Positions 8,839 to 18,516 are shown, counted from the first letter of the stretch. The stretch: 64,000 nt of DNA from Enterobacterales bacterium (GCA_015654925.1 JAATFX010000060.1:1-64000), one strand, 5' to 3'. Numbers and translations are program-made. The notes: a model not told the origin generated them from the sequence alone.

Positions 8839-10149
8839 ATGGAATTAACTAAAAGCAGTAGAATTAAAAAAATACAACGAATTACCCTGGTCTTATTAAT
8901 ATTGATTGGTATCGTCAATTATATGGACAGGGCAACGCTATCCATTGCCAATATTTCCATCAGCGGGGAGCTTGGTTTAACTAAAGTCCATATGGGGTAT
9001 CTTCTGTCCGCTTTTTCACTCACCTATGCTTTCCTGCAACTGCCGGTGGGGGCATTTCTGGATAAAACGGGCTCCCGTTTCCTGTTGGGACTGGGACTGT
9101 TGCTATGGTCCGCGGCCCAATTCGCCGGCGGGCTCGTTCACTCTTTTAAAGCGTTGTTTATCACCCGGTTGATACTGGGCGCGGGGGAAGCCCCGCAGTT
9201 CCCCGCGGCGGCGAAGTCTATTTCCGAATGGTACAGCATCAAGGAACGCGGCCGCGCCATGGGCACCTTTAATTCATCCGCCGCCATGGGCACCGCCATC
9301 GCCCCGCCGATTCTTACCGCGCTGATGCTGGCGTTCGGGTGGCGCTGGATGTTTATTGTGATGGGCGTATTGGGCGTGGTGTTGTCAGTTATCTGGTTTG
9401 TGGTTTATCGCAACCGCAATCAAATACCCTTGACGCCGCAGGAAGATAATTATCTCGATCGCGGCGCGGTCATCTCCGCGACGGGCCAGGCAACCGCGCG
9501 GGACTGGTTTGGTTTATTCAAGTCATCTTCCACCTGGGGCATTTTGTTAGGCTTCATGGGGGTGGTGTATATGATTTGGATGTATTTAACCTGGCTGCCA
9601 GCCTATCTGACGGAAACATATAATATTACGTTGACCCACACGGGATGGCTGATTGTGATCCCTTATATTTTTGCCATTATGGGTTCAATCAGCGCCGGCT
9701 TTATTTCCGATCATTTGGTTATCCGCGGGTACGACATGATTAAAAGTCGCAAGTCGCTGGTGGCAGCCGGTTTGATTATGTCGGGCATTTTTACCATCCC
9801 CGCGGCCTATGCCTCTACGGTAACCATGGCCATTTTCTATATTAGCATCGCCCAATTCAGCGTGCAGTTGGCATCGGGCTCCTCATGGATACTCGTATCG
9901 TCAATTATTCCCTCCAATCAAACCGCATCCCTGGGCGGTATCCAGAATTTCGGCGGTTATATCGCCGGTTCCGCGGCCCCGGTGATTACCGGATATATGG
10001 CGCAAAGCACGGGTTCTTTTACCAGCGCGTTGGTGGTTGCCGCCTGCGTGGCGTTATTTTCCGCCATTGCCCACTTTGTTCTGGTGCGTAAGCCTATCGG
10101 TGGTAACAGCCGGCCAAAAAAGGTCGCCGTTGTCGAGAAAAATGCCTGA
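8839..10149 (+). CDS. MFS anion:cation symporter, sugar-acid type
   Basis: 436-residue, 12-helix major facilitator of the anion:cation symporter family (relatives of DgoT, GudP and ExuT). Signs are VNYMDRATLSIA in helix 1, the loop 2-3 motif GAFLDKTGSR, and GAGEAPQFPAAAKSISEWY in helix 4-5, typical of hexonate/hexuronate importers. ATG 8839 follows AGGTGAG; an upstream TTG would add 13 residues. It is followed 12 bp later by the aldolase gene, in one operon with the kinase. The substrate is probably a sugar acid, which would suit an HpaI-type aldolase. Confidence 0.9.
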   Translation: MELTKSSRIKKIQRITLVLLILIGIVNYMDRATLSIANISISGELGLTKVHMGYLLSAFSLTYAFLQLPVGAFLDKTGSRFLLGLGLLLWSAAQFAGGLVHSFKALFITRLILGAGEAPQFPAAAKSISEWYSIKERGRAMGTFNSSAAMGTAIAPPILTALMLAFGWRWMFIVMGVLGVVLSVIWFVVYRNRNQIPLTPQEDNYLDRGAVISATGQATARDWFGLFKSSSTWGILLGFMGVVYMIWMYLTWLPAYLTETYNITLTHTGWLIVIPYIFAIMGSISAGFISDHLVIRGYDMIKSRKSLVAAGLIMSGIFTIPAAYASTVTMAIFYISIAQFSVQLASGSSWILVSSIIPSNQTASLGGIQNFGGYIAGSAAPVITGYMAQSTGSFTSALVVAACVALFSAIAHFVLVRKPIGGNSRPKKVAVVEKNA

Positions 10150-10161
10150 GGGAGGAATGTG

Positions 10162-10917
10162 ATGAAAAATAAGCTCAAAGAGTTAATTACACGCAAGATC
10201 GCCTTTGCCGGACTCACGCTGAATCTTGGCTCGACCCGGGCTGCCGAAATATTGGCGCGCTCGGGCGTCGATTTTTTGATGGTCGACCTGCAGCATGGCA
10301 ACTTCGACAAAAATACCGCCACCGATTCCATCCGCGCCGTCGGCGCAGCGGGCACCATTCCCCTGGGGCGCGTCGCGGACAATTTTCCGGGCGCGATTAA
10401 CGATGTGCTGGATGCCGGCGCCCTGGGGGTGGTGGTGCCGATGGTGAACTGCGCCGAGGATGCCCGCAAGGCGGTCTCCGCCGCTTTTTATTCTCCGCTG
10501 GGACAGCGCTCGAAAGGAGGATCGGCCCCTATAGTTTATGGTGACGACTATGCGGTTTGGGCAAACGCCGAGATCATCCTGATCGTTATGATTGAAACCG
10601 CCATGGCGGTTGAAAAAGCGGCGGAGATCTTTGCGGTACCAGGCATCACCGCTTGCCTGGTGGGAACGTCGGATCTGGCCTTGGACATGAAGTGCGGCCG
10701 GGATAGCGATGAAATCAGAACCGCTTTGGCGAAAGTCATGGCCGCCGGCAAGCAACACGATGTGGCCGTAGGCACCGCGGTTGGTTCCATCAATGAAATC
10801 GAAAAACTGAAATCCCTGGCGCCTGCGTTTTATCTTATCAGCCACGATCAGGGTTTACTCAAAGAGGCGGGTAAAACCATAGCCGGCCGGTTGATGGATG
10901 CCATGGGGCGTAACTGA
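10162..10917 (+). CDS. HpcH/HpaI family aldolase
   Basis: 251-residue class II (metal-dependent) pyruvate aldolase. Residues corresponding to the HpaI active site are visible: H45 (in VDLQHG), R70 (GRVADN), and metal ligands E145 (MIET) and D171 (GTSDLA). Family members split 2-keto-3-deoxy acids or 4-hydroxy-2-keto acids into pyruvate and an aldehyde. The LQHG and GTSDLALDM variants set it apart from RhmA, GarL and HpaI, so the exact acid is unknown. ATG 10162 follows GGAGGA by 5 bp; the overlapping GTG is too close. It is 31 bp upstream of the kinase. Confidence 0.88.
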   Translation: MKNKLKELITRKIAFAGLTLNLGSTRAAEILARSGVDFLMVDLQHGNFDKNTATDSIRAVGAAGTIPLGRVADNFPGAINDVLDAGALGVVVPMVNCAEDARKAVSAAFYSPLGQRSKGGSAPIVYGDDYAVWANAEIILIVMIETAMAVEKAAEIFAVPGITACLVGTSDLALDMKCGRDSDEIRTALAKVMAAGKQHDVAVGTAVGSINEIEKLKSLAPAFYLISHDQGLLKEAGKTIAGRLMDAMGRN

Positions 10918-10948
10918 TGCGGACAGAATTGATCGGGAGGAGAAAGAT

Positions 10949-12457
10949 ATGCCGTCACTAGCGAATAGGGAGTTTGTGCTCGGATTGGATTTGGGCACCA
11001 GTTCCTGCAAAGTCTGCGCTGTCGACCTGGCGGGCAATGCCCTGGGGGCCGTGGATGAGGAATATGCCACATTAACGCCCAGGCCGGGCTGGGCCGAACA
11101 AGACCCGGCGCAATGGCTTGAGTCCTTGGGGCGGGGATGCCGCAAGCTGCTCGGGCAACTGGGGCTCGATAGCCACCGCGCCCTTGGCGTCGCCGTAACC
11201 AGCGCGGCGCATATCGCCGTACTGTTGAATCATGATGGCGCGGCGCTGCGCCCGGCGATTTTATGGAATGACCAACGTTCCCAGGAAAAAGCGAAAATAC
11301 TGTCGGAAACCTCGGGCGAGGCCATTTTCGGTCTTGCCGGCAACTGGCCGTCGACCACATGGTCTCTGCCGCATTTGTTATGGGTTGCCGAGAATGAACC
11401 CCGGCTCTGGCAGCAGGTCAAATATATTCTGCTATCGAAAGATTATGTGGCTTATAAATTAACGGGCAAAAGAATAAGCGACCCGGCCACGGCGGTATCC
11501 GCGATGCTCTATGATGCGAATCAGCGGCAGTGGTCCGGGGAATTGTGCCGGCTCGCGGGAATCGACCAAACGTATTTGCCCGAGCTCCATCCCATCGGCG
11601 CTGAAATCGGCAAGCTGACGTCCGCCGGTGCCGATCTACTGGGCCTGTCTCCCGCGACCAGGGTGTTTAACGGCACCCTGGACAGTACGGCGGAAACCTT
11701 TGCCGCCGGGGTGAGATCCCAGGGCGATTGCGTGATCCGCCTTGCCAGCGCCGGGGGAATTCACGGCGTCTCACATCCCCCGCGCCGGCACCGGAAGTTG
11801 ATTTCTTATCCTTATGTCATTTCCCCATTGTGGCTGTCGCAGGCGGGAACCAGTTGCTGCGCATCGGCGGTCTCCTGGGCGGCCAAGCTGTTCGACGCCG
11901 CCAAACCGGATTTTACCGCCTGGAGCCAGTTGGCCGGGCAGTCGCCCGCCGGCTCTGCCGGCCTGATGTTTCATCCTTATTTGATGGGCGAACGTTGTCC
12001 TTATTGGGACGCCCGGCTGCGGGCCAGCTTTACCGGCATGGGCCTGCATCATGGTAAATGTGATTTCGCGCGGGCGATTTATGAAGGAACGGCATATTCC
12101 TTGCTGGATGCGTGCGGGGCGCTGACCCAGCAGGACTTTGCGCTGCGGCATATTAAAGTTGTCGGCGGCGGGGGCAAAAGCATCCTGTGGTGCCAAATTG
12201 TCAGCGATGTGTTCGGCCGGCCCGTAGAGTATATGCCGGGCGCCGATTCATCGTTTGGGGCGGCATTGATCGGTCTGGTGGGATTAGGGGTCTATCAATC
12301 GGTCGAAGCGGTGCCGCCGGGAACGTTAACCACGGGACAGGAAAAATCGTATCTGCCCGATACGGCCAAGAATGAATTTTATCAACAGGAATTCAAAAGA
12401 TACCGCTACATCCAAACCAGGATTGGTGAAATATCGCATTATGAACCGGGCGATTGA
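10949..12457 (+). CDS. FGGY-family carbohydrate kinase (xylulokinase-like)
   Basis: 502-residue sugar kinase. The N-terminal phosphate loop DLGTSSCK starts at D14, WNDQR (106-110) is the substrate loop, and the catalytic base is D245 in GTLDSTAE. The C-terminal VVGGGGKS and the PGADSSFGAAL loop bind ATP. It is most like XylB-type kinases, but the operon has no xylose isomerase. It is the last gene of the symporter-aldolase-kinase operon, with a GGGAGGAG ribosome site. A kinase together with a pyruvate aldolase suggests that the sugar or its aldehyde product is phosphorylated; the order of steps cannot be read from sequence. Confidence 0.88.
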   Translation: MPSLANREFVLGLDLGTSSCKVCAVDLAGNALGAVDEEYATLTPRPGWAEQDPAQWLESLGRGCRKLLGQLGLDSHRALGVAVTSAAHIAVLLNHDGAALRPAILWNDQRSQEKAKILSETSGEAIFGLAGNWPSTTWSLPHLLWVAENEPRLWQQVKYILLSKDYVAYKLTGKRISDPATAVSAMLYDANQRQWSGELCRLAGIDQTYLPELHPIGAEIGKLTSAGADLLGLSPATRVFNGTLDSTAETFAAGVRSQGDCVIRLASAGGIHGVSHPPRRHRKLISYPYVISPLWLSQAGTSCCASAVSWAAKLFDAAKPDFTAWSQLAGQSPAGSAGLMFHPYLMGERCPYWDARLRASFTGMGLHHGKCDFARAIYEGTAYSLLDACGALTQQDFALRHIKVVGGGGKSILWCQIVSDVFGRPVEYMPGADSSFGAALIGLVGLGVYQSVEAVPPGTLTTGQEKSYLPDTAKNEFYQQEFKRYRYIQTRIGEISHYEPGD

Positions 12458-12637
12458 CCCACGTAAAAATCAATCATGATAAAACAGGAGGTTAATTCTG
12501 AGCGGCGCGGCGCCACATGACAGATGAAACACCATTTCAAAAATCTGTGGCCGATCACGGAACAGAAATAAAATGGTCTCCCGCTCTCATCATCAAGGGT
12601 TTTATGCCGATAGACCGTTACCCCTGTAAGGATGGTT

Positions 12638-14200
12638 ATGGTCATGAAAAAATTAGTTAATTTACCCTTTATGGTTCAATTGCTTAGTGGTTTTGCGATT
12701 ATCATCGCATTTATGCTTTGTCTGGGCGGCGTGTCGTTGTATCAACTCAGCACTACCAATACTCATATCGAGGCGTACCGCAATAATTGGTTGCCGGGAG
12801 TACGTTATACGTTGCAAATGCGCGGCGTCCTGGCCGAGCTACGTTTGCAGCAAATACAATATATCTCCTCGGCGACCGACAAAGATCGGGAAGGGCATCG
12901 GGCCGAGCTGATGCAGGCGGTCGCGGATTTCCGTCGCGCCCAGGACCACTACCTGGCGCTCAATACGCCCTTAAGCGCCACCCCGCTGTTTACCCAGATT
13001 ATCGCCAATTTCGATCAGTTCAGCCGGGCCAATGACAAGATGGTGGAAGCCATGATCGCCGGCGATGTGACGTCAGCCATTCAAATCAGCGGCGATACGT
13101 CGCGTAAATATCGCACCCAATTAATGATCGATCTGGCCGCCATGGTGGATCGCGAGGTGAGCGGCAGCGATGCCGCCGCCATGGCGGCGAGCCGGGGATA
13201 TCTGATGGCCAAATATACCCTGGGGGGCCTGGCGCTGTTTGCCCTGCTGGTTTCCATGGCGCTGGCGACCTTGATTTCCCGTAACCTCTGGCGCCAACTG
13301 GGGGGCGAACCGGCCTATGCGACGGCCATCATGCGCAAAATCGCCGACGGCAACCTGACCACCGGCATCAAACTGCGGGCCAGGGACGGCAACAGCCTGC
13401 TGGCGGCATTGAATACCATGAGCCAGCAGTTGCGGCACACCATTAGCGATATCGTGAGCGGCAGCGAGTCCATTTCGGTGGCCTCGGGGCAAATCGCCCA
13501 GGGCAATACCGACCTTTCCCGGCGCACCGAAGAGCAGGCGGCCTCGTTAATCCAAACCTCGGCCAATATGCAGCAATTGACGCAAACCGTGCACCAGAAT
13601 GCCGATAACGCCAAACAGGCCAGCGAGCTGGCGGCCATCACGTCGCGTACCGCGACCCAGGGCGGCAAGGTGGTGGCCGAGATGCTCACCCATATGCGCG
13701 ACATCTCTCAAAGCTCGAAGAAGATCGTTAATATTATCTCGGTGATTGAGGGCATCGCCTTCCAGACCAACCTGCTGGCGCTTAATGCGGCGGTGGAGGC
13801 GGCGCGGGCGGGCACCCAGGGCAAGGGGTTCGCCGTGGTGGCCAGCGAAGTCAGAACGCTGGCGCAAAAGAGCGCCGATGCGGCCAAAGAGATTAAAACT
13901 TTGATTGAAGGCACGGTGGATAAAATCAGCGCCGGCTCCGAACGCGCCGACAACGCCAGTAAAGCGATGACGGATGTGGTGCAATCGGTTGATAAAGTGA
14001 CGGCCATTATCCGCGAGATCGCCAACGCCAGCAACGAACAGCACCTGGGAATCCAGGAAGTGGGACAAGCGGTCGCGCAGATGGATCAGGTTACCCAGCA
14101 AAACGCCGCGCTGGTGGAACAAGCCGCAGCCGCCGCGCGCGCGCTCACCGAGCAAGGGCTGGAATTGCGCAACGCGGTGAGCTTTTTCCGGACCGCCTGA
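12638..14200 (+). CDS. Methyl-accepting chemotaxis protein
   Basis: Inner-membrane chemoreceptor of about 520 residues. TM1 spans roughly 12-34, a periplasmic four-helix-bundle sensor 35-190, and TM2 about 192-214, followed by a HAMP domain and the cytoplasmic signalling hairpin. The tip sequence [23 protein letters not shown] is the conserved CheA/CheW contact. There is no C-terminal NWETF-type tether, so methylation would rely on assistance from other receptors. Three in-frame ATGs (12632, 12638, 12644) share one AAGGA; 12638 has the best spacing. The ligand is unknown; its position after the sugar-acid operon is only suggestive. Confidence 0.92.
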   Translation: MVMKKLVNLPFMVQLLSGFAIIIAFMLCLGGVSLYQLSTTNTHIEAYRNNWLPGVRYTLQMRGVLAELRLQQIQYISSATDKDREGHRAELMQAVADFRRAQDHYLALNTPLSATPLFTQIIANFDQFSRANDKMVEAMIAGDVTSAIQISGDTSRKYRTQLMIDLAAMVDREVSGSDAAAMAASRGYLMAKYTLGGLALFALLVSMALATLISRNLWRQLGGEPAYATAIMRKIADGNLTTGIKLRARDGNSLLAALNTMSQQLRHTISDIVSGSESISVASGQIAQGNTDLSRRTEEQAASLIQTSANMQQLTQTVHQNADNAKQASELAAITSRTATQGGKVVAEMLTHMRDISQSSKKIVNIISVIEGIAFQTNLLALNAAVEAARAGTQGKGFAVVASEVRTLAQKSADAAKEIKTLIEGTVDKISAGSERADNASKAMTDVVQSVDKVTAIIREIANASNEQHLGIQEVGQAVAQMDQVTQQNAALVEQAAAAARALTEQGLELRNAVSFFRTA

Positions 14201-14306
14201 TACCGCTTTATCCTTTTTGCCGCAACGGCGGGGCGTATTTACTGGCGTTACGCGCACCCGTGCGTTAAAACCTATTGATGGTTTTTAGGCTTGGAGCGCT
14301 TATTTT

Positions 14307-14369
14307 ATGACGACGATCGCGGCCCCTTTGCCGCAGGGTGTTATCTCTTTGCGGAACATCATGGCGTAA
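14307..14369 (+). CDS. Possible 20-residue leader peptide
   Basis: A 20-codon frame starts at ATG 14307, ten bases after GGAG, and its TAA (14367-14369) lies inside the ribosome site of the next gene. Such spacing suggests translational coupling rather than an independent product. The peptide is hydrophobic with no cysteine. I recognise no family. Confidence 0.3.
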   Translation: MTTIAAPLPQGVISLRNIMA

Positions 14370-14373
14370 GGTT

Positions 14374-15006
14374 ATGGCTATCGAGCATTATCCTTATATT
14401 TCCCAATGGGCCGACCCCGCGGACAACCGGCGGATATTGGCGGGGGGCGATCCCTGCGATCATCCGCGTTGGCGGCAATGCTCCGGATTCACCTCGGCCC
14501 AGGAATACCGTTTCTGGTCGTGGCGCCTGTGCGGCGTGGCCTGTTTTCAATCCGTATTATTGCGCCGCCGCGGGCTGCGCCTTGATTCGGCCCTGTCTAC
14601 CCGCCACGGCATTTGGCGGCAGGCCATGGCGGCCAACGCATTTATCCCGCAGCCCGATGGTTCGGTCCTGGGCCTGATCTATGCGCCTTTCGTGCGGATG
14701 ATCGGCCAAATCTATGGCATAGCGGCGACGGTGGATACCGCGTTCAGCCAGGGGCAATTGGCCGATTATCTGGCGGCCGGGCGGCCGGTAATGGCCTCGG
14801 TCGCGCCGCTGGTGCGCCATGCCCGCGGCATCAATCCCGATCCTGGGCGCAACGGCGGCCATCTGGTGCTGTGCTACGCCCTGGATCGGGGCAGGGTATG
14901 GTTTAATAATCCTTCGGCGACCGAAGCGGAGCCGTTTCACTCGTCGCTGCCGCTGGACGTGTTCTATTCCTGGTGCGCGGGGCGGGGCGTCATATTTTGC
15001 CGGTAA
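14374..15006 (+). CDS. C39-like cysteine peptidase family protein
   Basis: 210-residue protein with the sequence hallmarks of C39-like cysteine peptidases: RLCGVACFQSVL around C53/C57 for the nucleophile helix, and GGHLVLCYALDRGRVWFNNPS with H163 and N178/N179. The third triad position is normally Asp in bacteriocin-processing C39; here it reads Asn-Asn-Pro. No signal peptide, transmembrane segment or ABC domain is present, so it is not a bacteriocin exporter itself. ATG 14374 follows AAGG at short distance. It is convergent with the DHA2 transporter, 33 bp away. The substrate is unknown. Confidence 0.65.
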   Translation: MAIEHYPYISQWADPADNRRILAGGDPCDHPRWRQCSGFTSAQEYRFWSWRLCGVACFQSVLLRRRGLRLDSALSTRHGIWRQAMAANAFIPQPDGSVLGLIYAPFVRMIGQIYGIAATVDTAFSQGQLADYLAAGRPVMASVAPLVRHARGINPDPGRNGGHLVLCYALDRGRVWFNNPSATEAEPFHSSLPLDVFYSWCAGRGVIFCR

Positions 15007-15039
15007 ATTTCATTATCCAAAGGCAGCCGGAAGGGCGGC

Positions 15040-16512
15040 TTATTTGGCGCGCCGGGGTTTGCGTGACACCAGCTCGCCCGCATTGGCCGGCAGGCGCAGC
15101 AAGTCCACCAGGCCAATCAGCGACATCAGCGTGAGCAGCACAAACGCCAGCCGATAAGCGATGCCCGGCATCCCCCCCATGCCCATTATTGGCGCCACCG
15201 CCTCGCCCAGCCGGACGCCGATGGCGCCGATGGTAATGCCCATGCCGATGGAGAGTTGCACCGCGGTGCTGAACAGGGTGTTGGCGTAGCTCATTTCGCT
15301 TTGGGGAATATCGGCGAAGGCCAGGGTGCTGATGCCGGTAAACTGCATGGAGCGGCATAGGCCGCCGAAAAACAGCACCGCCAGCGTCAGCCAGTCGGGG
15401 GTCGCGGGCGTCAAAAACGCGCAGGCCAGCAGGGATAATGCGGCCAGGACGCCGTTGACCAATAACACCGTACGAAAACCAAAATGGCGGATAAGCGGCG
15501 TGGTGGCCGGCTTCATGGCCAGATTACCGGCGAACACCGCCAATACCAGCGAGCCGGCATGGAAGGCGTCCATGCCGAACCCGACCTGGAACAGCAGCGG
15601 CAGCAAAAACGGCACCGCGCCGATGGCCATGCGAAACAGCGAACCGCCCCAGATGGTCACGCGAAACGTTAATACCTTAAGGGAACCCAGGCGCACCATC
15701 GGCTGCTCGGCATGGCGCATATGCCGGACCGCCACCCACATCGCCAGGATACCCAGCAATAAAAACAGCACCATATAGGGCCAGGGGGCGTCGTGCCGCC
15801 CGGTCAATTCCAGGCCGTACACCAGGCTCAGCATGGCGGCGCCGCTGGTGACGAAGCCGAACAGATCGAACGGCGGGCGCGCGTCGCGCGGCGGGTTGGG
15901 GATCAGTTTCCAGGCGGCGATAATGGCGATCAGGCCCAGCGGCAAATTAATAAAGAAGATCCAGCGCCAGTTGGCATAGTCGGTGATAAACCCCCCCAGC
16001 GGCGGGCCCAGGATCGGCGCTACCAGCGCCGGCCAGGTTAGCGTGGCGATGGCTTTGATCAACTGCGACTTGGGGGTGCTGCGCAGCACCGCCAGCCGGC
16101 CAACCGGCACCATTAGCGCGCCGCCGGCCCCTTGCACGATACGCATCAGCACAAACTGCGGGACGTTTTGCGTCAGGCCGCATAATACCGAGGCGATGGT
16201 GAAAATCGCCAGCGCGACGGTAAAAACCTGGCGTGAACCGAAACGATCCGCTATCCAGCCGCTGGCCGGGATTAATACCGCCAGCGTCAATAAATAGGCG
16301 CTCATGCCGATATTTAAATCCACCGCCGACACGCCGAAGGTCACGCCCATTTGCGGCAGTGCGGTGGCGATCACCGTGCCGTCGATATATTCCATAAAAA
16401 ACGCGCCGGCCACCAGCAGCGCCATGCCCGATAAGCCGCGGGAGGGGGCCTCTTCGACATCTATAGCGACGGTCTTGTCCGCTGGGGATGCCGGTTGTTT
16501 CTCATTCGCCAT
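15040..16512 (-). CDS. DHA2-family MFS efflux transporter (MdtD/HsrA-like)
   Basis: 490-residue, 14-helix proton-driven exporter of the inner membrane. Helix 1 has the DHA2 motif MEYIDGTVIATALPQM, the loop 2-3 motif GWIADRFGSRQVF is intact, and GAGGALMVPVGRL plus GPPLGGFI follow motif C logic. It aligns by eye with E. coli MdtD and HsrA along its whole length. The substrate is unknown. There is no adjacent membrane-fusion partner, so it probably works alone. Confidence 0.88.
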   Translation of the reverse strand: MANEKQPASPADKTVAIDVEEAPSRGLSGMALLVAGAFFMEYIDGTVIATALPQMGVTFGVSAVDLNIGMSAYLLTLAVLIPASGWIADRFGSRQVFTVALAIFTIASVLCGLTQNVPQFVLMRIVQGAGGALMVPVGRLAVLRSTPKSQLIKAIATLTWPALVAPILGPPLGGFITDYANWRWIFFINLPLGLIAIIAAWKLIPNPPRDARPPFDLFGFVTSGAAMLSLVYGLELTGRHDAPWPYMVLFLLLGILAMWVAVRHMRHAEQPMVRLGSLKVLTFRVTIWGGSLFRMAIGAVPFLLPLLFQVGFGMDAFHAGSLVLAVFAGNLAMKPATTPLIRHFGFRTVLLVNGVLAALSLLACAFLTPATPDWLTLAVLFFGGLCRSMQFTGISTLAFADIPQSEMSYANTLFSTAVQLSIGMGITIGAIGVRLGEAVAPIMGMGGMPGIAYRLAFVLLTLMSLIGLVDLLRLPANAGELVSRKPRRAK

Positions 16513-16727
16513 TGCCTGCTCAGATCCTTCAAAATCAACAATCGCCTGCCTGGCGCTACTCTTGGAGCATGATGCATAGGCCGGCAGGCCAAGGGGATAG
16601 GTGATATTTTACCCTGAGCGATAAATTTGTCATACAAAAAAGTGAATTCATTATGCCCGGCATGCGCCAGGCATACCGGACGGGGCTTGCGGTGAGAAAA
16701 GTGGTATGACAGCTTCGCCTGAGCGGC

Positions 16728-17681
16728 CTAAGGCGCGGGCTTGCCGCGCTGCGCCGCCATCGTTTTCTCCGGCGCGGTTTTTTCCGCAGGTACAGGCTGG
16801 CGGGACGTAAAAGATTTACCGACCATGACGATCACCACCGCCAGGATAATAATACCCAGCGCCAGCCATTCCACCGGATTAAGGCGTTCGCCGGCGAATC
16901 CCATGCCGAGCAGCACCGCCACGACCGGGTTGACGTAAGCATAGCTGGTGGCCAGCGCCGGGCGGGCATGAGCCAGCAAATACATATAGGCGCTGATGGC
17001 GATAATGGAGCCAAAAACGATTAAATAGCCCACCGCGATCAAGCCGGCGGTATCGGGGATATGGTCCAGGCGCTCGCCGTTAAGCCAACTGGCGATAAGC
17101 AGCACGGTGCCGGCCACGATCATTTCCACCGCGCCGATCATCATGCCCTTGGGCAAATCGAGCCGTGAGCTCCAGATGGAACCAAACGCCCAGCTTACGG
17201 ACGCCACCACCACCAAAAACGCCCCCAGCGGGTTGCCGGTAAGACTGCCGCCGGTATTGAGTAAAATAATGCCGATCAGGCCCAGCGCAATGCCAAACCA
17301 TTCCAGGCGGGTGGCGCGCAGGCCCCAAATGCAGCCGAAACATACGGCGAATAGCGGTACCGTGGCGACGATCACTGCGGTGATGCCGGACGGCACCTGC
17401 ATATGTTCGGCCACCGTGACCAACCCGTTGCCCACCGCCAAAAGCAGTATGCCGATCGTGCCGGCGTTAATGGCCTGGCGCAGGGAGGGGAGGGCATCGC
17501 CCTTGAGGCGCAGGATGGTAAATAGCGCCACGCCGGCGATAAAGAAACGTACCCCGGCCATCAGCAGCGGCGGCCAACTGCCCACCCCGATGCGGATAAC
17601 AAAGTACGTCGAACCCCAAATAATATAGAGCGTAAATAAAGCCAGCACCAACTTCAGACCGTTAGAATCCCTTAATTGCAT
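16728..17681 (-). CDS. yedA: YedA-like EamA/DMT family transporter
   Basis: 317-residue inner-membrane protein with two EamA repeats (10 helices). It is collinear with E. coli YedA: LYIIWGSTYFVIRIGV, SWPPLLMAGVRFF, LLLAVGNGLVTVAEH and the repeat-2 SYAYVNPVVAVLLG. The C-terminal 25 residues are a charged cytoplasmic tail. Members export amino acids or metabolites; YedA's substrate is not established. It is divergent from an AsnC-type regulator 160 bp away, which suggests an amino-acid-responsive export unit. Confidence 0.9.
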   Translation of the reverse strand: MQLRDSNGLKLVLALFTLYIIWGSTYFVIRIGVGSWPPLLMAGVRFFIAGVALFTILRLKGDALPSLRQAINAGTIGILLLAVGNGLVTVAEHMQVPSGITAVIVATVPLFAVCFGCIWGLRATRLEWFGIALGLIGIILLNTGGSLTGNPLGAFLVVVASVSWAFGSIWSSRLDLPKGMMIGAVEMIVAGTVLLIASWLNGERLDHIPDTAGLIAVGYLIVFGSIIAISAYMYLLAHARPALATSYAYVNPVVAVLLGMGFAGERLNPVEWLALGIIILAVVIVMVGKSFTSRQPVPAEKTAPEKTMAAQRGKPAP

Positions 17682-17841
17682 TTCACTACCTTTGCAGCCA
17701 TTAGTGTAGAAAGAAGTATAGAAAGATTAGTAAACCTCTTTTATTAGGAGCTAATAAACTTTTTTTATCGTAATTATTCGCGTAAACAACGAAAATAGTA
17801 GCCTAAGTCCTTCGATTCAACGGCCGCGCTACCACGGGATA
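17682..17841. promoter_or_regulatory. Divergent AT-rich promoter region of yedA and the Lrp/AsnC gene
   Basis: This 160-bp region is strikingly AT-rich compared with its flanks, with runs such as ACTTTTTTTATC. AsnC/Lrp proteins usually bind such bendable DNA between themselves and a divergent target. No sharp consensus could be fixed by eye. Confidence 0.4.
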
Positions 17842-18300
17842 ATGATGGATAAATATGATGAGCAGATATTAACCGCACTGGTGGAAAACGCCCGCCTGAC
17901 CTATGCCGAGTTGGCGCGCCGGGTTAACCTTTCACCGCCGGCGGTGGCAGAGCGGGTGGCCAAGCTTGAAGCCAAAAAAGTGATTACCGGTTATCACGCC
18001 CATGTCAGCCTGGAAAAACTGGGGCTGGCGATTTCGTTTATCGTCGAGCTGCGCCTGAATCACAATCATTGGCAGACGACCCTTAAGGCGTTAACCCAGA
18101 TGCCGCAGATCCTGCAATGCTACCGGGTGACCGGCGAGACCTGCGTGATTATTCGCGGGGCGGTGCAGGATATGGCGGCGATGGAGGCTTTTATCGAGCG
18201 GGTCAGCCATTACGGGGCCACTAAAACCTCGATTATTCTTTCCGCCCCGGTGGAGCGCAGCGCCCCGGTGGCGGGGACGGTTACCGAGGCGTTAAAATAA
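17842..18300 (+). CDS. Lrp/AsnC family transcriptional regulator
   Basis: 152-residue regulator. Residues 2-52 form the AsnC-type HTH (DEQILTALVENARLTYAELARRVNLSPPAVAERV), and residues 65-140 the ligand-binding RAM domain. Members bind amino acids and assemble as octamers or larger. The divergent yedA-like exporter is the obvious target. Two consecutive ATGs are possible starts (17842 or 17845). Confidence 0.9.
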   Translation: MMDKYDEQILTALVENARLTYAELARRVNLSPPAVAERVAKLEAKKVITGYHAHVSLEKLGLAISFIVELRLNHNHWQTTLKALTQMPQILQCYRVTGETCVIIRGAVQDMAAMEAFIERVSHYGATKTSIILSAPVERSAPVAGTVTEALK

Positions 18301-18301
18301 T

Positions 18302-18376
18302 TGTGATGAATGTCACATAAAATTGACATAGCGGTTCATTTTGCTTAAACTAGTGAAAAGTGTGATGTGAATCACA
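18302..18376 (+). promoter_or_regulatory. Sigma-70 promoter flanked by two perfect CRP sites
   Basis: TGTGATGAATGTCACA (18302-18317) and TGTGATGTGAATCACA (18361-18376) both match the CRP consensus TGTGA-N6-TCACA at every fixed position. Between them lies TTGACA (18323-18328), a 17-bp spacer and TAAACT (18346-18351). The upstream site abuts the -35 box and the downstream site covers the predicted start region, a layout that suggests repression, possibly by a CRP pair or loop. Confidence 0.8.
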
Positions 18377-18406
18377 GTATTAGAAAGGCAATGTGAGGAA
18401 TCTGCA

Positions 18407-18490
18407 ATGAAATTCATACGTAAAATTAACAAGTTCCTGAAGGAACAAGGTAATATTCACGCTGCGGCGGCTAAACATAACCTGTATTAA
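18407..18490 (+). CDS. Small CRP-controlled amphipathic protein (27 residues)
   Basis: A 27-codon gene beginning MKFIRKINKFLKEQ, with a good GAGGA ribosome site 8 bases before the ATG, two CRP sites and a promoter upstream, and an intrinsic terminator downstream. The basic, amphipathic N-terminal helix suggests membrane or protein surface binding. The setting recalls E. coli AzuC (28 residues, also basic at the start and sugar regulated), but sequence likeness is slight and the neighbours differ. The transcript could also work as a small RNA. The function is unknown; the gene unit itself is well supported. Confidence 0.7.
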   Translation: MKFIRKINKFLKEQGNIHAAAAKHNLY

Positions 18491-18516
18491 GAGGGTTGGC
18501 GGCAAGCGTTGGTTTT

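Noticed and set aside
12484..12522. Strong AGGAGG site upstream of the chemoreceptor gene
   Set aside because: It is not followed by a standard start codon and the nearest frame ends after nine codons.
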